64,000 nt of DNA, from the NCBI RefSeq assembly GCF_004303025.1, contig NZ_PJQW01000003.1:310001-374000 (forward strand). The letters run 5' to 3'. The notes under the pieces were generated by a model. It was not told the origin of the DNA. It ran no database searches and saw only the letters and a program-made list of their open reading frames with translations. The first letter of the stretch is position 1. Every line of letters starts with the position of its first letter. This stretch comes from Flavobacterium sp. J27 (GTDB lineage: Bacteria; Bacteroidota; Bacteroidia; Flavobacteriales; Flavobacteriaceae). Both the position numbers and the translations under genes were made by a program. Shown here piece by piece: positions 15,029 through 25,322 of this stretch.

Positions 15029-17485
15029 ATGTTAGACACAAAAGATTTTACTTTTTTTGAATCCCAATCTAATTTCGATTTTAAGGGTTTTGTACTTAAA
15101 ATTTTTAGTTATTGGAAGTGGTTTGTACTTTCTTTAATCATTGCTTTTTTAATTGCATATAATGTGAATATTAGAAAAGAAAAAGTATATGGAATGGAAT
15201 CGCTTATTGTGGTTAAAGATGAAAACAATCCATTCTTTACTTCAAACACAAGTTTGGTATTCAATTGGGGAGGTGTTTCGGATAAAGTGCAAACTGTAAT
15301 AACTACTTTAAAATCTAGATCACATAATGAAATAGTTGTTGATAAATTAGAATATTATATTCAATATCAAACCAAAGGAAAATATTTTTACCAAGATGCT
15401 TACGGTAATATACCCTTTTATGTAAAAATAGATAAAAACAAAGGACAACTCGCTTTTGTACCTATCAAAATAAAATTTATAAGTGCTACACAATATGAAT
15501 TGAGTGTTGATTTTAATGAGTTTGCTTCGCGTACATTAATACATTATGTAGACAATTCTAGAAGTACCTTAGGTGCAGAAGAAACTCTTTTTACAAAGCG
15601 TTTTAAAATAGATGAAGAAGTTGATCTTCCTTTTCTGCATTTGAAATTACATTTACATTCTAGTGCAAATGATTATTTAAATAAAGAGTTTTATTTAAAA
15701 TTTGAAGATTTTAATACTACAGTTGCTAGATATAAAAGTATTGACGTAGCAGCAGATAGTAGAGCACAATCTGTAATAAGCTTGCAATTAACAGGTTCTA
15801 ATAAAAATAGATTAGTAGAATACTTAAATACTACCGTTGATTTATTGAGAAAAAACCAGCTAAATAGTAAGAATCTTTTCGCAACAAATACAATTAATTT
15901 TATAGACAGTACGCTTCATGTTATGGAAGATCAAATTAAAGAAGCGGAGAACGAATTGAAAGATTTCAGAAAAGGAAAGAATGTGTTTGAGTTAGAAGCA
16001 GGAGGTGAATTGCTTACTCAAAAAATTTCGGAGTATGATGTGCAAAAAGATGAAACAGTTAGAAAAATAAGGTATTTAGATAATTTAAAATCGTATTTAG
16101 ATAAGAGTATCGATTTTTCAAATTTGCCAGCACCTACTGTAGCCAATATAGAAGATCCTAACATTGTAAATAATGTTTCTCGATTAATTGAACTTTCCAA
16201 ACAAAGAGCCGAATTAAATTATGCGGTAAAGAGCGGAAAAATGTTTTCTGAATTTGATGTAGAAATGGAAGCTATTAAAAAAGTATTATTAGAAAATATC
16301 TCGAGTTCTAAAAGTGCTTTAATGATTGATTTAAATATTGTAAATAAGAACATTTCACAAGCCGAATCTGAAGTAAGTAGATTGCCTGAACAACAACAAG
16401 AGCATTTGAAAATATCCCGTAAGTATAATTTAAAAGATAATATTTACAGTACATTTTTAGAAAAAAGAAGTGAAGCAGAAATAGTAAAAGCGGCAAATAT
16501 TTCGGATATCGACTTCATTGATCCAGCTAAAGATGTAGGCGGAGGATTAAGAGGACCAAAAACAAGTATTAATTACATTTTGGCTTTTATTCTAGGGTTA
16601 CTTATTCCACTCTTAATTATTTTTGTGATTGTATTGTTAGACAATAACATCAATGCAGTTGATGATATTCAGAAATTGACCAAAATTCCTGTTATAGGTG
16701 TTATTGGTAAAAAAAATACAGAAACAAATCTTTCCGTTTTTGATAAACCAAAATCACCACTTGCAGAATCTTTCAGAGCCATTCGTTCTTCTTTACAGTT
16801 TTTGTATAAGAAGCAAAAAGAAGACGGAGCTAAAATATTAATGTTAACTTCCTCAGTAAGTGGAGAAGGAAAAACATTTTGCTCTATCAATTTAGCAACA
16901 GTTTTTGCTTTAAGTGAAAAGAAAACCATAATTGTAGGACTCGATTTAAGAAAACCACGAATTTATGGTGATTTCAATTTGGATAATATGGTAGGTGTTG
17001 TGAATTATTTAATTGGACAAAAACCGTTAGCTGAAGTGATTCAGAAAACACATATTCCTTTTTTAGATATTTTGTCTTCTGGTCCAATACCACCTAATCC
17101 TGCTGAATTATTAATGGGAGAAAGCATGAAAGAAATGATAGAAGAACTAAAACAGCAATACGATTACATTATTTTAGACACACCACCTGTTGGATTAGTC
17201 TCTGATGCTTTAGAATTAGCTCATTATTGCGATGCGACTCTTTATGTAACTAGACAAGGATTTACCAAAAAAGGAATGCTTTCTGTGGTAAATGAGAAGC
17301 ATAAAAGAGGAGAATTGCATAATATTAGTATTTTATTTAACGGATTTCAGAATAAGGCTAAATACGGTTATGGTTATGGCTATGGTTATGGTTATGGTTA
17401 TGGGGTTTATGGTGAAGGATATCATGATGAAGTGACAGAAGTAAAAGGATGGAGAAGACTATTAAAAAGAAAAAAGAATAATTAA
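15029..17485 (+). CDS. wzc: polysaccharide co-polymerase / tyrosine autokinase, Wzc-like (copy 1)
   Basis: 818 residues. Order: cytoplasmic tail, TM1 (~27-47), a long periplasmic Wzz-type region with helical coiled coil (~260-480), TM2 (~510-535), and a cytoplasmic BY-kinase with Walker A GEGKT (Lys615), Walker A' IIVGLDLRKPR and Walker B YIILDTPPVGL. The C-terminal tyrosine cluster is unusual: seven Tyr-Gly dipeptides in a row (DNA 17363-17404) followed by VYGEGY. Such kinases control chain length and export through cycles of tyrosine phosphorylation. A CpsB-type phosphatase that could reverse this is at 38670-39404. It follows the Wza-like gene by 7 bp. Confidence 0.93.
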   Translation: MLDTKDFTFFESQSNFDFKGFVLKIFSYWKWFVLSLIIAFLIAYNVNIRKEKVYGMESLIVVKDENNPFFTSNTSLVFNWGGVSDKVQTVITTLKSRSHNEIVVDKLEYYIQYQTKGKYFYQDAYGNIPFYVKIDKNKGQLAFVPIKIKFISATQYELSVDFNEFASRTLIHYVDNSRSTLGAEETLFTKRFKIDEEVDLPFLHLKLHLHSSANDYLNKEFYLKFEDFNTTVARYKSIDVAADSRAQSVISLQLTGSNKNRLVEYLNTTVDLLRKNQLNSKNLFATNTINFIDSTLHVMEDQIKEAENELKDFRKGKNVFELEAGGELLTQKISEYDVQKDETVRKIRYLDNLKSYLDKSIDFSNLPAPTVANIEDPNIVNNVSRLIELSKQRAELNYAVKSGKMFSEFDVEMEAIKKVLLENISSSKSALMIDLNIVNKNISQAESEVSRLPEQQQEHLKISRKYNLKDNIYSTFLEKRSEAEIVKAANISDIDFIDPAKDVGGGLRGPKTSINYILAFILGLLIPLLIIFVIVLLDNNINAVDDIQKLTKIPVIGVIGKKNTETNLSVFDKPKSPLAESFRAIRSSLQFLYKKQKEDGAKILMLTSSVSGEGKTFCSINLATVFALSEKKTIIVGLDLRKPRIYGDFNLDNMVGVVNYLIGQKPLAEVIQKTHIPFLDILSSGPIPPNPAELLMGESMKEMIEELKQQYDYIILDTPPVGLVSDALELAHYCDATLYVTRQGFTKKGMLSVVNEKHKRGELHNISILFNGFQNKAKYGYGYGYGYGYGYGVYGEGYHDEVTEVKGWRRLLKRKKNN
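17363..17404 (+). repeat. hexanucleotide repeat coding Tyr-Gly x7
   Basis: Seven consecutive 6-bp units of the type TATGGT (with TAC, GGC and GGG variants) encode the tyrosine cluster of the first Wzc-like kinase. Units are in phase, so slippage would change the number of phosphorylatable tyrosines without a frameshift. Confidence 0.9.
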
Positions 17486-17497
17486 AAAGATTTTAGT

Positions 17498-18475
17498 TTG
17501 ATTACTAATAAAAAAATATTAATTACTGGAGGAGCAGGTTTTATTGGATCAAATCTTTGTGATTATTTTCTAAAAAACAATAATACTGTAATTTGTTTAG
17601 ATAATTTTTCAACGGGTTATCGGAAAAATATTGAACCTTTTCTAACTTATGAAAATTTTGGGTTAATTGAAGGTGATATTAGAGATTTAAGTGTTTGCAA
17701 AACAGCTGCTACTGGTGTAGATTATGTATTACACCAAGCTGCTCTTGGAAGCGTGCCTCGATCTATAGTTGATCCGATAACTTCTAACGAAGTAAATGTA
17801 TCAGGTTTTTTGAACATGCTTATTGCTGCAAAAGAAGCCAATGTAAAACGATTTATTTACGCGGCAAGTTCTTCTACTTATGGTGATTCCGAATCTTTGC
17901 CAAAAGAAGAAGATGTAATTGGAAAACCATTATCTCCATATGCCATTACTAAATATGTTAATGAACTTTATGCAACAGTTTTTAGTGTTACATATGGCAT
18001 TGAAACTATTGGATTACGCTATTTTAATGTTTTTGGAAAAAATCAAGATCCAGATGGAGCTTATGCAGCCGTTATTCCTAAATTTGTAAAGCAATTAATA
18101 AATCTAGAAAGTCCTATTATTAATGGAGATGGTAATTATTCAAGAGATTTTACATATATAGATAATGTGATTCAAATGAATGAATTAGCCATGGAAGTTA
18201 CTAATAAAGAAGCGGTAAATACGGTTTATAATACGGCTTGCGGAGATAGAACAACACTAAACGATTTAGTGAAATATTTAAAAGAACATCTTTCTAAATA
18301 TAATAGTAAAATTAAAGAAATACCCATAATTCATGGAGCTAATAGAGTAGGAGATATTCCACATTCGTTAGCTAGTATAGAAAAAGCAAAAAAAATGTTA
18401 GGATATAAACCCGAATATCGATTAGAACAAGGTCTTAAAGAATCTGTTCATTGGTATTGGGAAAAATTAAAATAA
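17498..18475 (+). CDS. UDP-N-acetylhexosamine 4-epimerase-like SDR (WbpP/TviC type)
   Basis: 325 residues. The start is a TTG; no ATG lies nearby and the TTG places [14 protein letters not shown] at the N-terminus as expected. Extended SDR with NAD motif TGGAGFIGS, catalytic SSSTYGD and YAITK, plus [20 protein letters not shown]. It matches the WbpP/TviC group that interconverts UDP-GlcNAc and UDP-GalNAc (or the uronic acids). The neighbouring TviB/WbpO-type dehydrogenase at 19869 completes the classical two-enzyme route to UDP-N-acetylgalactosaminuronate. Cytoplasmic. Confidence 0.85.
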   Translation: MITNKKILITGGAGFIGSNLCDYFLKNNNTVICLDNFSTGYRKNIEPFLTYENFGLIEGDIRDLSVCKTAATGVDYVLHQAALGSVPRSIVDPITSNEVNVSGFLNMLIAAKEANVKRFIYAASSSTYGDSESLPKEEDVIGKPLSPYAITKYVNELYATVFSVTYGIETIGLRYFNVFGKNQDPDGAYAAVIPKFVKQLINLESPIINGDGNYSRDFTYIDNVIQMNELAMEVTNKEAVNTVYNTACGDRTTLNDLVKYLKEHLSKYNSKIKEIPIIHGANRVGDIPHSLASIEKAKKMLGYKPEYRLEQGLKESVHWYWEKLK

Positions 18476-18477
18476 TT

Positions 18478-19866
18478 ATGATTAAGAATATTTGTTGTAT
18501 AGGAGCGGGTTATGTAGGAGGTCCAACTATGGCAGTTATAGCTCAAAAATGCCCGCACATAAAAGTAACTGTAGTCGATTTAAATCAAGATAGAATTAAA
18601 GCTTGGAACGATACCGATTTATCAAGATTACCAGTTTATGAACCAGGATTAGATGCAGTGGTTAAAGAAGCAAGAGGTAGAAATTTGTTTTTTTCAACAG
18701 AAGTAGATCAAGCTATTGATGAAGCAGAAATGATTTTTATTTCGGTTAATACTCCTACTAAAACCTATGGTGTAGGAAAAGGAATGGCTGCGGATTTAAA
18801 ATATATTGAATTATGTGCTAGACAAATTGCTAAAGTTGCTAAAAGTAACAAGATAGTTGTAGAAAAATCAACTTTACCAGTCCGAACAGCACAAGCCATA
18901 AAAGATATCTTAAATCATACTGGAAACGGTGTTGATTTTCAAATATTGTCGAATCCAGAGTTTTTAGCTGAAGGAACTGCTATAGAGGATTTATTTCAAC
19001 CAGACAGAGTTCTTATTGGAGGAGATTCAACAAAAGAAGGAGAAAAAGCAATTCAATGTTTAGTTGATATTTATGCTAATTGGGTTGACAAAGATAAAAT
19101 ATTAACGACAAATACTTGGTCGTCTGAATTGTCTAAATTAACAGCTAATGCTTTTTTAGCACAGCGTGTATCTTCTATAAATGCTATGAGCGAATTATGT
19201 GAAAAAACAGGAGCTAACGTTAATGAAGTGTCAAAAGCTATTGGTATGGATAGTAGAATTGGTTCCAAATTTTTAAAAGCATCTGTTGGATTTGGAGGGT
19301 CTTGTTTTCAAAAAGATATTTTAAACTTAGTATATATTGCAAAAAGTTATAGTTTACATGAAGTAGCCGATTATTGGGAACAAGTTGTAATTATGAATGA
19401 TCACCAAAAAAGACGTTTTGCAAAGAATATTATTAATACGCTTTATAATACTGTTTCGGGAAAAAAAATAGCTTTTTTGGGTTGGGCATTTAAAAAAGAT
19501 ACCAATGATACAAGAGAATCTGCTGCTATTTATGTAGCTAATGATTTATTAAATGAACAAGCTATGATTTCTGTATATGACCCAAAAGTAAGTCAAGAAC
19601 AAGTGTTTTTTGATCTTAATTATTTAGAAACAAGAACAGCAGAAGAAAATAGTAAATTAACACATGTTGAAATGGATCCTTATAAAGCAATTGAAGATTC
19701 TCATGCCATTGCTGTCTTAACAGAATGGGACGAGTTTAAAACATATGATTGGCAAAAAATATATGATTCAATGTTGAAACCAGCTTTTGTGTTTGATGGT
19801 AGAAATTTATTGGATAAAAATAAATTAGAAGCAATAGGGTTTATTTATCAATCGATTGGATCTTAG
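18478..19866 (+). CDS. ugd: UDP-glucose 6-dehydrogenase, animal-type
   Basis: 462 residues from ATG 18478, 2 bp after the epimerase stop. It makes UDP-glucuronate from UDP-glucose with two NAD+. The sequence follows the animal/plant UGDH pattern rather than the shorter bacterial one: [46 protein letters not shown] and [11 protein letters not shown]. The catalytic cysteine falls at residue 276. [17 protein letters not shown] ring residues are near the end ([17 protein letters not shown]). It lies beside a second, different nucleotide-sugar dehydrogenase. Very confident on family; UDP-glucose is the expected substrate. Confidence 0.93.
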   Translation: MIKNICCIGAGYVGGPTMAVIAQKCPHIKVTVVDLNQDRIKAWNDTDLSRLPVYEPGLDAVVKEARGRNLFFSTEVDQAIDEAEMIFISVNTPTKTYGVGKGMAADLKYIELCARQIAKVAKSNKIVVEKSTLPVRTAQAIKDILNHTGNGVDFQILSNPEFLAEGTAIEDLFQPDRVLIGGDSTKEGEKAIQCLVDIYANWVDKDKILTTNTWSSELSKLTANAFLAQRVSSINAMSELCEKTGANVNEVSKAIGMDSRIGSKFLKASVGFGGSCFQKDILNLVYIAKSYSLHEVADYWEQVVIMNDHQKRRFAKNIINTLYNTVSGKKIAFLGWAFKKDTNDTRESAAIYVANDLLNEQAMISVYDPKVSQEQVFFDLNYLETRTAEENSKLTHVEMDPYKAIEDSHAIAVLTEWDEFKTYDWQKIYDSMLKPAFVFDGRNLLDKNKLEAIGFIYQSIGS

Positions 19867-19868
19867 TT

Positions 19869-21146
19869 ATGAGAGATAAAATTGCTATCATAGGTTTAGG
19901 GTATGTAGGCTTACCATTAGCAAGATTATTTGCAACAAAATTCTCTGTCATAGGTTTTGACATTAATCAAAAAAGGATTAATGAATTGCAAAATGGTATA
20001 GATACAACTTTAGAAATTGAGGATGAGGTTCTCAAAAAAGTATTACTTCCAAACAATTCTGGAGATATAGGGTTGTTTTGTACATATAATTTAGAAGAAA
20101 TAAAAGATAGTAATTATTATATCGTAACTGTTCCTACACCCGTTGATAAGCACAATAGACCCGATTTAACGCCACTTTATAAAGCAAGTGAAACGGTTGG
20201 TAGAGTCTTGAAAAAAGGAGATATCGTAATTTATGAATCAACAGTTTATCCAGGTGTAACAGAAGAAGAATGTGTTCCTGTTTTAGAACGTATCTCTGGG
20301 TTACAATTTAATGTGGATTTTTATGTGGGATATTCTCCTGAAAGAATAAACCCAGGAGATAAAGAACATACGGTTGAAAAGATTCTAAAAATCACTTCGG
20401 GTTCTACTCCGGAAATAGGGAAGAAAATAGATTCTTTATACAAAAACATAATTACGGCTGGTACGCATCTAGCACCAACAATTAAAGTTGCTGAAGCAGC
20501 AAAGGTAATTGAAAATTCACAACGTGATATTAATATTGCTTTTGTTAATGAATTGGCTAAAATTTTTAATTTGTTAGAAATTGATACACATGCAGTGCTT
20601 GAAGCTGCTGGTACTAAATGGAATTTTTTACCATTTAAACCTGGTTTAGTGGGAGGGCATTGTATAGGTGTTGATCCATATTATCTGGCTCAAAAGGCAC
20701 AAGAAAAAGGGTATCATCCAGAAATTATTTTAGCTGGGAGAAGGTTGAATGATTCTATGGGAGAATATGTAGCTTCTCAAGTAGTGAAATTAATGATTAA
20801 AAAAGGGATCAATGTTAATACAGCTACTGTTTTAATGTTAGGAATTACTTTTAAAGAGAATTGTCCCGATGTTAGAAATACTAAAATTGTGGATGTTGTT
20901 TCTTCTTTAAATGAATATGGTATTACGGTAACCATATATGATCCTTGGGCTAATCCTCAGGAAGTTAAACATGAATACAACATAGAAAGTAGTAATGTTT
21001 TGCCAACTGAGAAATATGATGCTGTTGTTTTAGGTGTTGCACATAAAGAATTTTTATCAATTAATTTTGACAATCTTTGTAAAGTGAACCATATTATTTA
21101 TGACGTTAAAGGTAATCTCGGTGATAAGTCAACAAGCAGATTATAA
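19869..21146 (+). CDS. UDP-N-acetyl-hexosamine 6-dehydrogenase (TviB/WbpO type)
   Basis: 425 residues. N-terminal Rossmann domain ([20 protein letters not shown]), central [18 protein letters not shown] and the active-site block [20 protein letters not shown] with catalytic Cys265, then [18 protein letters not shown]. These are the marks of the Vi-antigen/WbpO group, which oxidise UDP-GlcNAc or UDP-GalNAc to the uronic acid, as opposed to the UGDH encoded just upstream. With the epimerase at 17498 it should supply UDP-GalNAcA. Cytoplasmic; 2 bp from the upstream gene, so co-transcribed. Confidence 0.9.
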   Translation: MRDKIAIIGLGYVGLPLARLFATKFSVIGFDINQKRINELQNGIDTTLEIEDEVLKKVLLPNNSGDIGLFCTYNLEEIKDSNYYIVTVPTPVDKHNRPDLTPLYKASETVGRVLKKGDIVIYESTVYPGVTEEECVPVLERISGLQFNVDFYVGYSPERINPGDKEHTVEKILKITSGSTPEIGKKIDSLYKNIITAGTHLAPTIKVAEAAKVIENSQRDINIAFVNELAKIFNLLEIDTHAVLEAAGTKWNFLPFKPGLVGGHCIGVDPYYLAQKAQEKGYHPEIILAGRRLNDSMGEYVASQVVKLMIKKGINVNTATVLMLGITFKENCPDVRNTKIVDVVSSLNEYGITVTIYDPWANPQEVKHEYNIESSNVLPTEKYDAVVLGVAHKEFLSINFDNLCKVNHIIYDVKGNLGDKSTSRL

Positions 21147-21159
21147 CAAAAAATAAACA

Positions 21160-22659
21160 ATGAGTCAGTTAAAAAAAGGAGCTATACTATCATACATTAA
21201 TATAGCTCTTACTAATTTAATAGGACTATTATTAACTCCTTTTATTATTAAGAGTTTAGGAGAATCTGAGTATGGACTATATACTTTAATAGGTTCATTA
21301 GTAGCTTATTTCTCCTTAATGGATCTTGGATTAAATAATACAATAGTTAGGTTTGTAGCGAAATATAGGACCGAAAAAGATGTTGTAGGAGAAAAAAAAT
21401 TTTTAGGTTCTATTTTTATAATTTATTTTTTCATTTCTGTAATTGTATTACTTTTTGGGCTCTTTCTTTATCTAAATTTGGAACATATTTTTAAAGGTTT
21501 GAATACTACTGAGCTTGCTAAAGCAAAAATCATGTTTCTCATACTAATTTTTAATATTGCAATTACACTACCAGGAGGTTCCTTTACTGCTATTTGCAAC
21601 GCTTATGAACAATTTGTATTTCCTAGATTTATTACTATAATACGATATGTTTTAAGAACAATTTTAATATACTTTGTTTTATTTTATGGAGGTAAAGCCA
21701 TTTCTATTGTTGTTATTGATACCATTTTAAATGTGTTACTAATAGTAGCTGTTCTACTATTTGTGGTAAAGAAGGTTAAATTACAACTAGTTTTTAAAGG
21801 AATAGAATTTTCACTTTTTAAAAGCATTTTTAAGTATTCTATATGGATTTTTTTAATGGCAATGATTGGTCAATTCTTTTGGAATACCGGACAAATCGTT
21901 TTAGGTTTAAGAACGAATACTTTGTTAATAGCTATTTATGGACTTGGAATAACTTTAGGTGGTTATTATGGAGGTTTCGCAGGTGCTATTAATACTGTTT
22001 TTTTACCAAAGGCAACTAAAATGGTTTTATTAAATACTAATGAAGATTTATTAAATGAAATGATAAAGATTAGTAGATTATTATTGATTATTTTAACTTA
22101 TATACTATTTGCATTTTTATTATTTGGGCAAGAGTTTATTGTGCTTTGGGTAGGACATGAATATATCGATTCTTGGTTTGTTGCAGCAACTATAATGATA
22201 GTGTATTCCATCCCACTATTACAAAATTTTGCTCATTCGATTATTGAAGCTAAAAACAAAGTTTTCTATAAAGTAATCATTTACATGGTCTTTATTTCAT
22301 TAGGTGTTTTATTAGGATATCTATTAATAGATGGTTACGGAGTTAAGGGAATGGCGTTAGGAATAGCTTTAGGTTGGCTTATTGCTCAATTTATATTAAA
22401 TATTGTTTTTCATAAAGTCTTAGGTTTAAATATACTATTATTTTTAAAAGAAGTTTTTATTAGTAAATTATTTTTACTCATTTGTATAGCCTTTTCGTCT
22501 TCCTTTTTAATAAAAGCAATCAATGAAGGTACTTGGTTTTTATTTGGTTTAAAAATAGTGTTATTTACCATTTTGTACTTTCTTTGTATTAGTTTTGGGT
22601 TAAACACTTATGAAAGAAATCTTTTAAAAGAGATATTAAAGATAAAAGATAAAAGATGA
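21160..22659 (+). CDS. polysaccharide flippase, Wzx/MATE-like
   Basis: 499 residues with about 14 hydrophobic segments. The start (KKGAILSYINIALTNLIGLL, then SLGESEYGLYTLIGSLVAYF) is typical of Bacteroidota oligosaccharide flippases with a Polysacc_synt domain and C-terminal half of the same superfamily. It should move undecaprenyl-linked repeat units across the inner membrane. It is the only Wzx-like gene in the locus, while an ABC exporter is also present. The stop overlaps the next ATG (ATGA). Confidence 0.9.
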   Translation: MSQLKKGAILSYINIALTNLIGLLLTPFIIKSLGESEYGLYTLIGSLVAYFSLMDLGLNNTIVRFVAKYRTEKDVVGEKKFLGSIFIIYFFISVIVLLFGLFLYLNLEHIFKGLNTTELAKAKIMFLILIFNIAITLPGGSFTAICNAYEQFVFPRFITIIRYVLRTILIYFVLFYGGKAISIVVIDTILNVLLIVAVLLFVVKKVKLQLVFKGIEFSLFKSIFKYSIWIFLMAMIGQFFWNTGQIVLGLRTNTLLIAIYGLGITLGGYYGGFAGAINTVFLPKATKMVLLNTNEDLLNEMIKISRLLLIILTYILFAFLLFGQEFIVLWVGHEYIDSWFVAATIMIVYSIPLLQNFAHSIIEAKNKVFYKVIIYMVFISLGVLLGYLLIDGYGVKGMALGIALGWLIAQFILNIVFHKVLGLNILLFLKEVFISKLFLLICIAFSSSFLIKAINEGTWFLFGLKIVLFTILYFLCISFGLNTYERNLLKEILKIKDKR

Positions 22660-23231
22660 AGAGGAGACTTTTTAAATATATGGCAAAAAAATTAGCTGCA
22701 TTTTACATAGCTTATTTAGAGCCTGAAATACAAAGTTATGTTTTAAACATAAAAAGAAAGAATTTTAAATACTTTGGTGAAAACGTAATTTTTAAAGGCG
22801 GAGGAGAAATCTTTCATGAAGAGAATATAAGTATTTATAATCATGTAAGAATAGGTAGAGATTATTTTTTAATGGGGATTGGCGGTATAGAAATTGGAGA
22901 AGGAACAATAATTAGTAGAAATGTATGCATTCATTCTGGAAACCATGATTTTAAAAGCGAAGATTATTTGCCTTACAATACTACATATATTAAGAATAAA
23001 ATTACTATAGGTAAAGGGGTTTGGATTGGACAAAATGTAAATATATTACCAGGCGTAACCATAGGAGATGGTGCGATAATAGGAATGGGAACAACGGTAG
23101 CAAAAGATGTTGCTAAAGGCGAAATCGTTGTTGGAGGAGCCTTTAGGTCTATTGGTTTTCGTTCAAGTTCGAGATTAGAAGAATTAATAGCCAATGGAAA
23201 ATATATTTCCAAAACTGAAAAGAATATTTGA
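22656..23231 (+). CDS. left-handed beta-helix O-acyltransferase
   Basis: 191 residues. After a helical N-terminus (~45 residues) the hexapeptide repeats begin (IGRDYFLMGIGGIEIGEGTI), with a loop carrying CIHSGNHDF, then ITIGKGVWIGQNVNILPGVT and IGDGAIIGMGTTVAKDVAKG. This is the xenobiotic/maltose acetyltransferase layout; the His of GNHDF is the expected catalytic base. It probably acetylates a sugar of the repeat unit in the cytoplasm. ATGA overlap with the flippase gene. Confidence 0.85.
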   Translation: MKRRLFKYMAKKLAAFYIAYLEPEIQSYVLNIKRKNFKYFGENVIFKGGGEIFHEENISIYNHVRIGRDYFLMGIGGIEIGEGTIISRNVCIHSGNHDFKSEDYLPYNTTYIKNKITIGKGVWIGQNVNILPGVTIGDGAIIGMGTTVAKDVAKGEIVVGGAFRSIGFRSSSRLEELIANGKYISKTEKNI

Positions 23232-23325
23232 TATAATTTTAAGAGTTTCTAAATAAACCATTAGGAAGCGAATCTAAACAAGATATAAATCAATAAAATT
23301 AATAATGCCTGAAAAAACAATTTAA

Positions 23326-24234
23326 ATGGATGCTAGCATTATCATTACTACATTTCGGCGCTCACATTTTTTAACTCGTGCAATAGATAGTGTGTTGTTA
23401 CAAAATACAAATTATAAATATGAAATAATCATAATTGATGACAATGGTTTGGAAACACAAAATCAATTGCTTACACGTAAAACTATTGATAAATATATTC
23501 TGTATAACCAAATTCAATATTATCCATTAGAGATTAATAAAGGAGCATGTTATGCAAGAAATTATGGTGTTTCAAAAGCAAAGGGTAACTATATCTTTTT
23601 TTTAGACGATGATGACTCCTATGAAAATAGTAAGATTCAAACTCAAATGGCATTCATGCTAAATCATAGTAACCTCGATGGTTGTTTGGCACCATTTAAA
23701 AGATTAAATGCTAAAGAAGAGGAAATTAAAGCAAATTCAAATTTTCCAGTTGTAGAAGACTTTGTTAATTTTTCAATTAGAGGTAATTTTTTTACCCCCA
23801 TGTTATGTATAAAAAAAAATAAATTAATTGAAATAGGAGGTTTTCAAGAAATTGATCGTTTTCAAGATAGGTTTTTAATGTTGCATGCTTTGAAAAGCAA
23901 TCTAAATTTTGCTTGTTTAGAGCAACCATTACATATTATGTATGAACATGAATCCGATAGAATTTCAAGCTTAAATATAAGTAAAACTATAGTGTCTTTA
24001 GATAAAATATATGATTTTATAGTTCTATCTAAGAATTCTTTTTCCAAAAAGGAATGGAATATGTTTAAAATAAATGATTTAACAATTCGTGCCATACAAT
24101 ATTATCTTTCTAAAGATGTAAAAAATAGGTTGTACGCAATACGATGTTATTTTAAAATTTGTATCCTTGATTTGAATATGAAAAATTGCTTAAATTTTAT
24201 CAAATCAATCTTTAATATAGTTAGAAGAAGATGA
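23326..24234 (+). CDS. glycosyltransferase family 2
   Basis: 302 residues. GT-A fold start ASIIITTFRRSHFLTRAIDS, IIIDDNG nucleotide-binding aspartates, GACYARNYGVSKAKGNYIFF and the metal-binding FLDDDDSYE near residue 100, followed by a typical acceptor half (GGFQEIDRFQDRFLML). It transfers one sugar from a nucleotide donor; donor and acceptor cannot be read from sequence. A 94-bp gap separates it from the acyltransferase upstream; the next gene overlaps by 4 bp. Confidence 0.88.
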   Translation: MDASIIITTFRRSHFLTRAIDSVLLQNTNYKYEIIIIDDNGLETQNQLLTRKTIDKYILYNQIQYYPLEINKGACYARNYGVSKAKGNYIFFLDDDDSYENSKIQTQMAFMLNHSNLDGCLAPFKRLNAKEEEIKANSNFPVVEDFVNFSIRGNFFTPMLCIKKNKLIEIGGFQEIDRFQDRFLMLHALKSNLNFACLEQPLHIMYEHESDRISSLNISKTIVSLDKIYDFIVLSKNSFSKKEWNMFKINDLTIRAIQYYLSKDVKNRLYAIRCYFKICILDLNMKNCLNFIKSIFNIVRRR

Positions 24235-25322
24235 AGTTGTTATACATCACAAATGGAATTAATGGCGTAGGAGGTTTGGAAAGAGTGTTGTCCCTTAAAG
24301 CATCTTATTTTGTTGATGTGCTGCATTTTGAAGTTACCATTGTAGGATTAAATAACGGAAACGAAAATCCGTTTTATAGTTTTTCTGAAAACATAAATTT
24401 TGAATCAATTTTTGTAAAAGGGAATCCGATTCAGTATTTTATTCAATATAAAAAAGGAATTATTGCTATTATAAATAGAATTAAACCAGATATAGTTTTG
24501 GTTTGTGATGATGGTTTAAAAGGATTTAGTATTCCTATTATTATAGGTAAAAAGATACCTTGTATTTATGAACGACACGTATCTAAAAAGATAGAATGGA
24601 AAGAAGATTTCAATATAGCGCAAAAAATAACCACTAAATTGAAATGGGAATTAATGGATTACTTGGCTTCTAAGTTTGATGCTTTTGTTGTTTTAACCCA
24701 AGGCAATACAAAAGAATGGAAGAACTTAAAAAATATACATGTTATTCCTAATCCGTTAACTTTTCTACCAGAACAAACATCTGAATTAAAATCGAAAAAA
24801 GTTATTGCAGTTGGTAAACAGTCGTATCAAAAAGGATTTGATTTGTTATTAAAAGCTTGGCAAATTGTAGTTTCAAAATATGACGATTGGGAATTAAATA
24901 TTTATGGAACTAAAGATGCTTCACAAGGTTTAGAAACCATAGCGACAGAATTACAAATTGAAACATCAGTTCATTTTTTAAATCCAGTTCAAAATATTCA
25001 ATCTAAATATTTGGAGAGTAGTATTTTTGTGTTATCATCTCGTTATGAAGGATTTGGTATGGTTTTAATAGAAGCTATGGCTTGTGGTGTACCTTGTGTC
25101 TCTTTTGATTGTCCTTTTGGGCCTTCGGATATTATTCATCACGAAGAAGATGGTGTTTTGGTCCCAAATGGAAATATTGCTTTACTTGCTAATGGAATTG
25201 CTAATTTGGTGAAAAATAACGAATTAAGATTACAAATGGGTAACTTAGCAAAAAAAAATGTCGAAAAATATAAGATAGATGTCATTGGTCGTCTTTGGCA
25301 ACAATTATTTAACTCTTTCTAA
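24231..25322 (+). CDS. glycosyltransferase family 4
   Basis: 363 residues, GT-B fold. The N-terminal acceptor domain carries GINGVGGLERVLSLKASYF; the C-terminal donor domain has VIAVGKQSYQKGFDLLLKAW and the E-x7-E motif in YEGFGMVLIEAMACGVP, followed by DCPFGPSDII. Retaining transferase, sugar specificity unknown. It is a close relative of the next gene (25323), which shares the DCP-x-GP-x-x-II ending and the GG-(L/I)-E start, so the two probably arose by duplication. ATGA overlap with the upstream GT2 gene. Confidence 0.88.
   Translation: MKLLYITNGINGVGGLERVLSLKASYFVDVLHFEVTIVGLNNGNENPFYSFSENINFESIFVKGNPIQYFIQYKKGIIAIINRIKPDIVLVCDDGLKGFSIPIIIGKKIPCIYERHVSKKIEWKEDFNIAQKITTKLKWELMDYLASKFDAFVVLTQGNTKEWKNLKNIHVIPNPLTFLPEQTSELKSKKVIAVGKQSYQKGFDLLLKAWQIVVSKYDDWELNIYGTKDASQGLETIATELQIETSVHFLNPVQNIQSKYLESSIFVLSSRYEGFGMVLIEAMACGVPCVSFDCPFGPSDIIHHEEDGVLVPNGNIALLANGIANLVKNNELRLQMGNLAKKNVEKYKIDVIGRLWQQLFNSF

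Noticed and set aside
17363..17404. Phase-variation on/off switch by the Tyr-Gly repeat
   Set aside because: Units are 6 bp, so slippage cannot cause a frameshift; only length tuning is possible.
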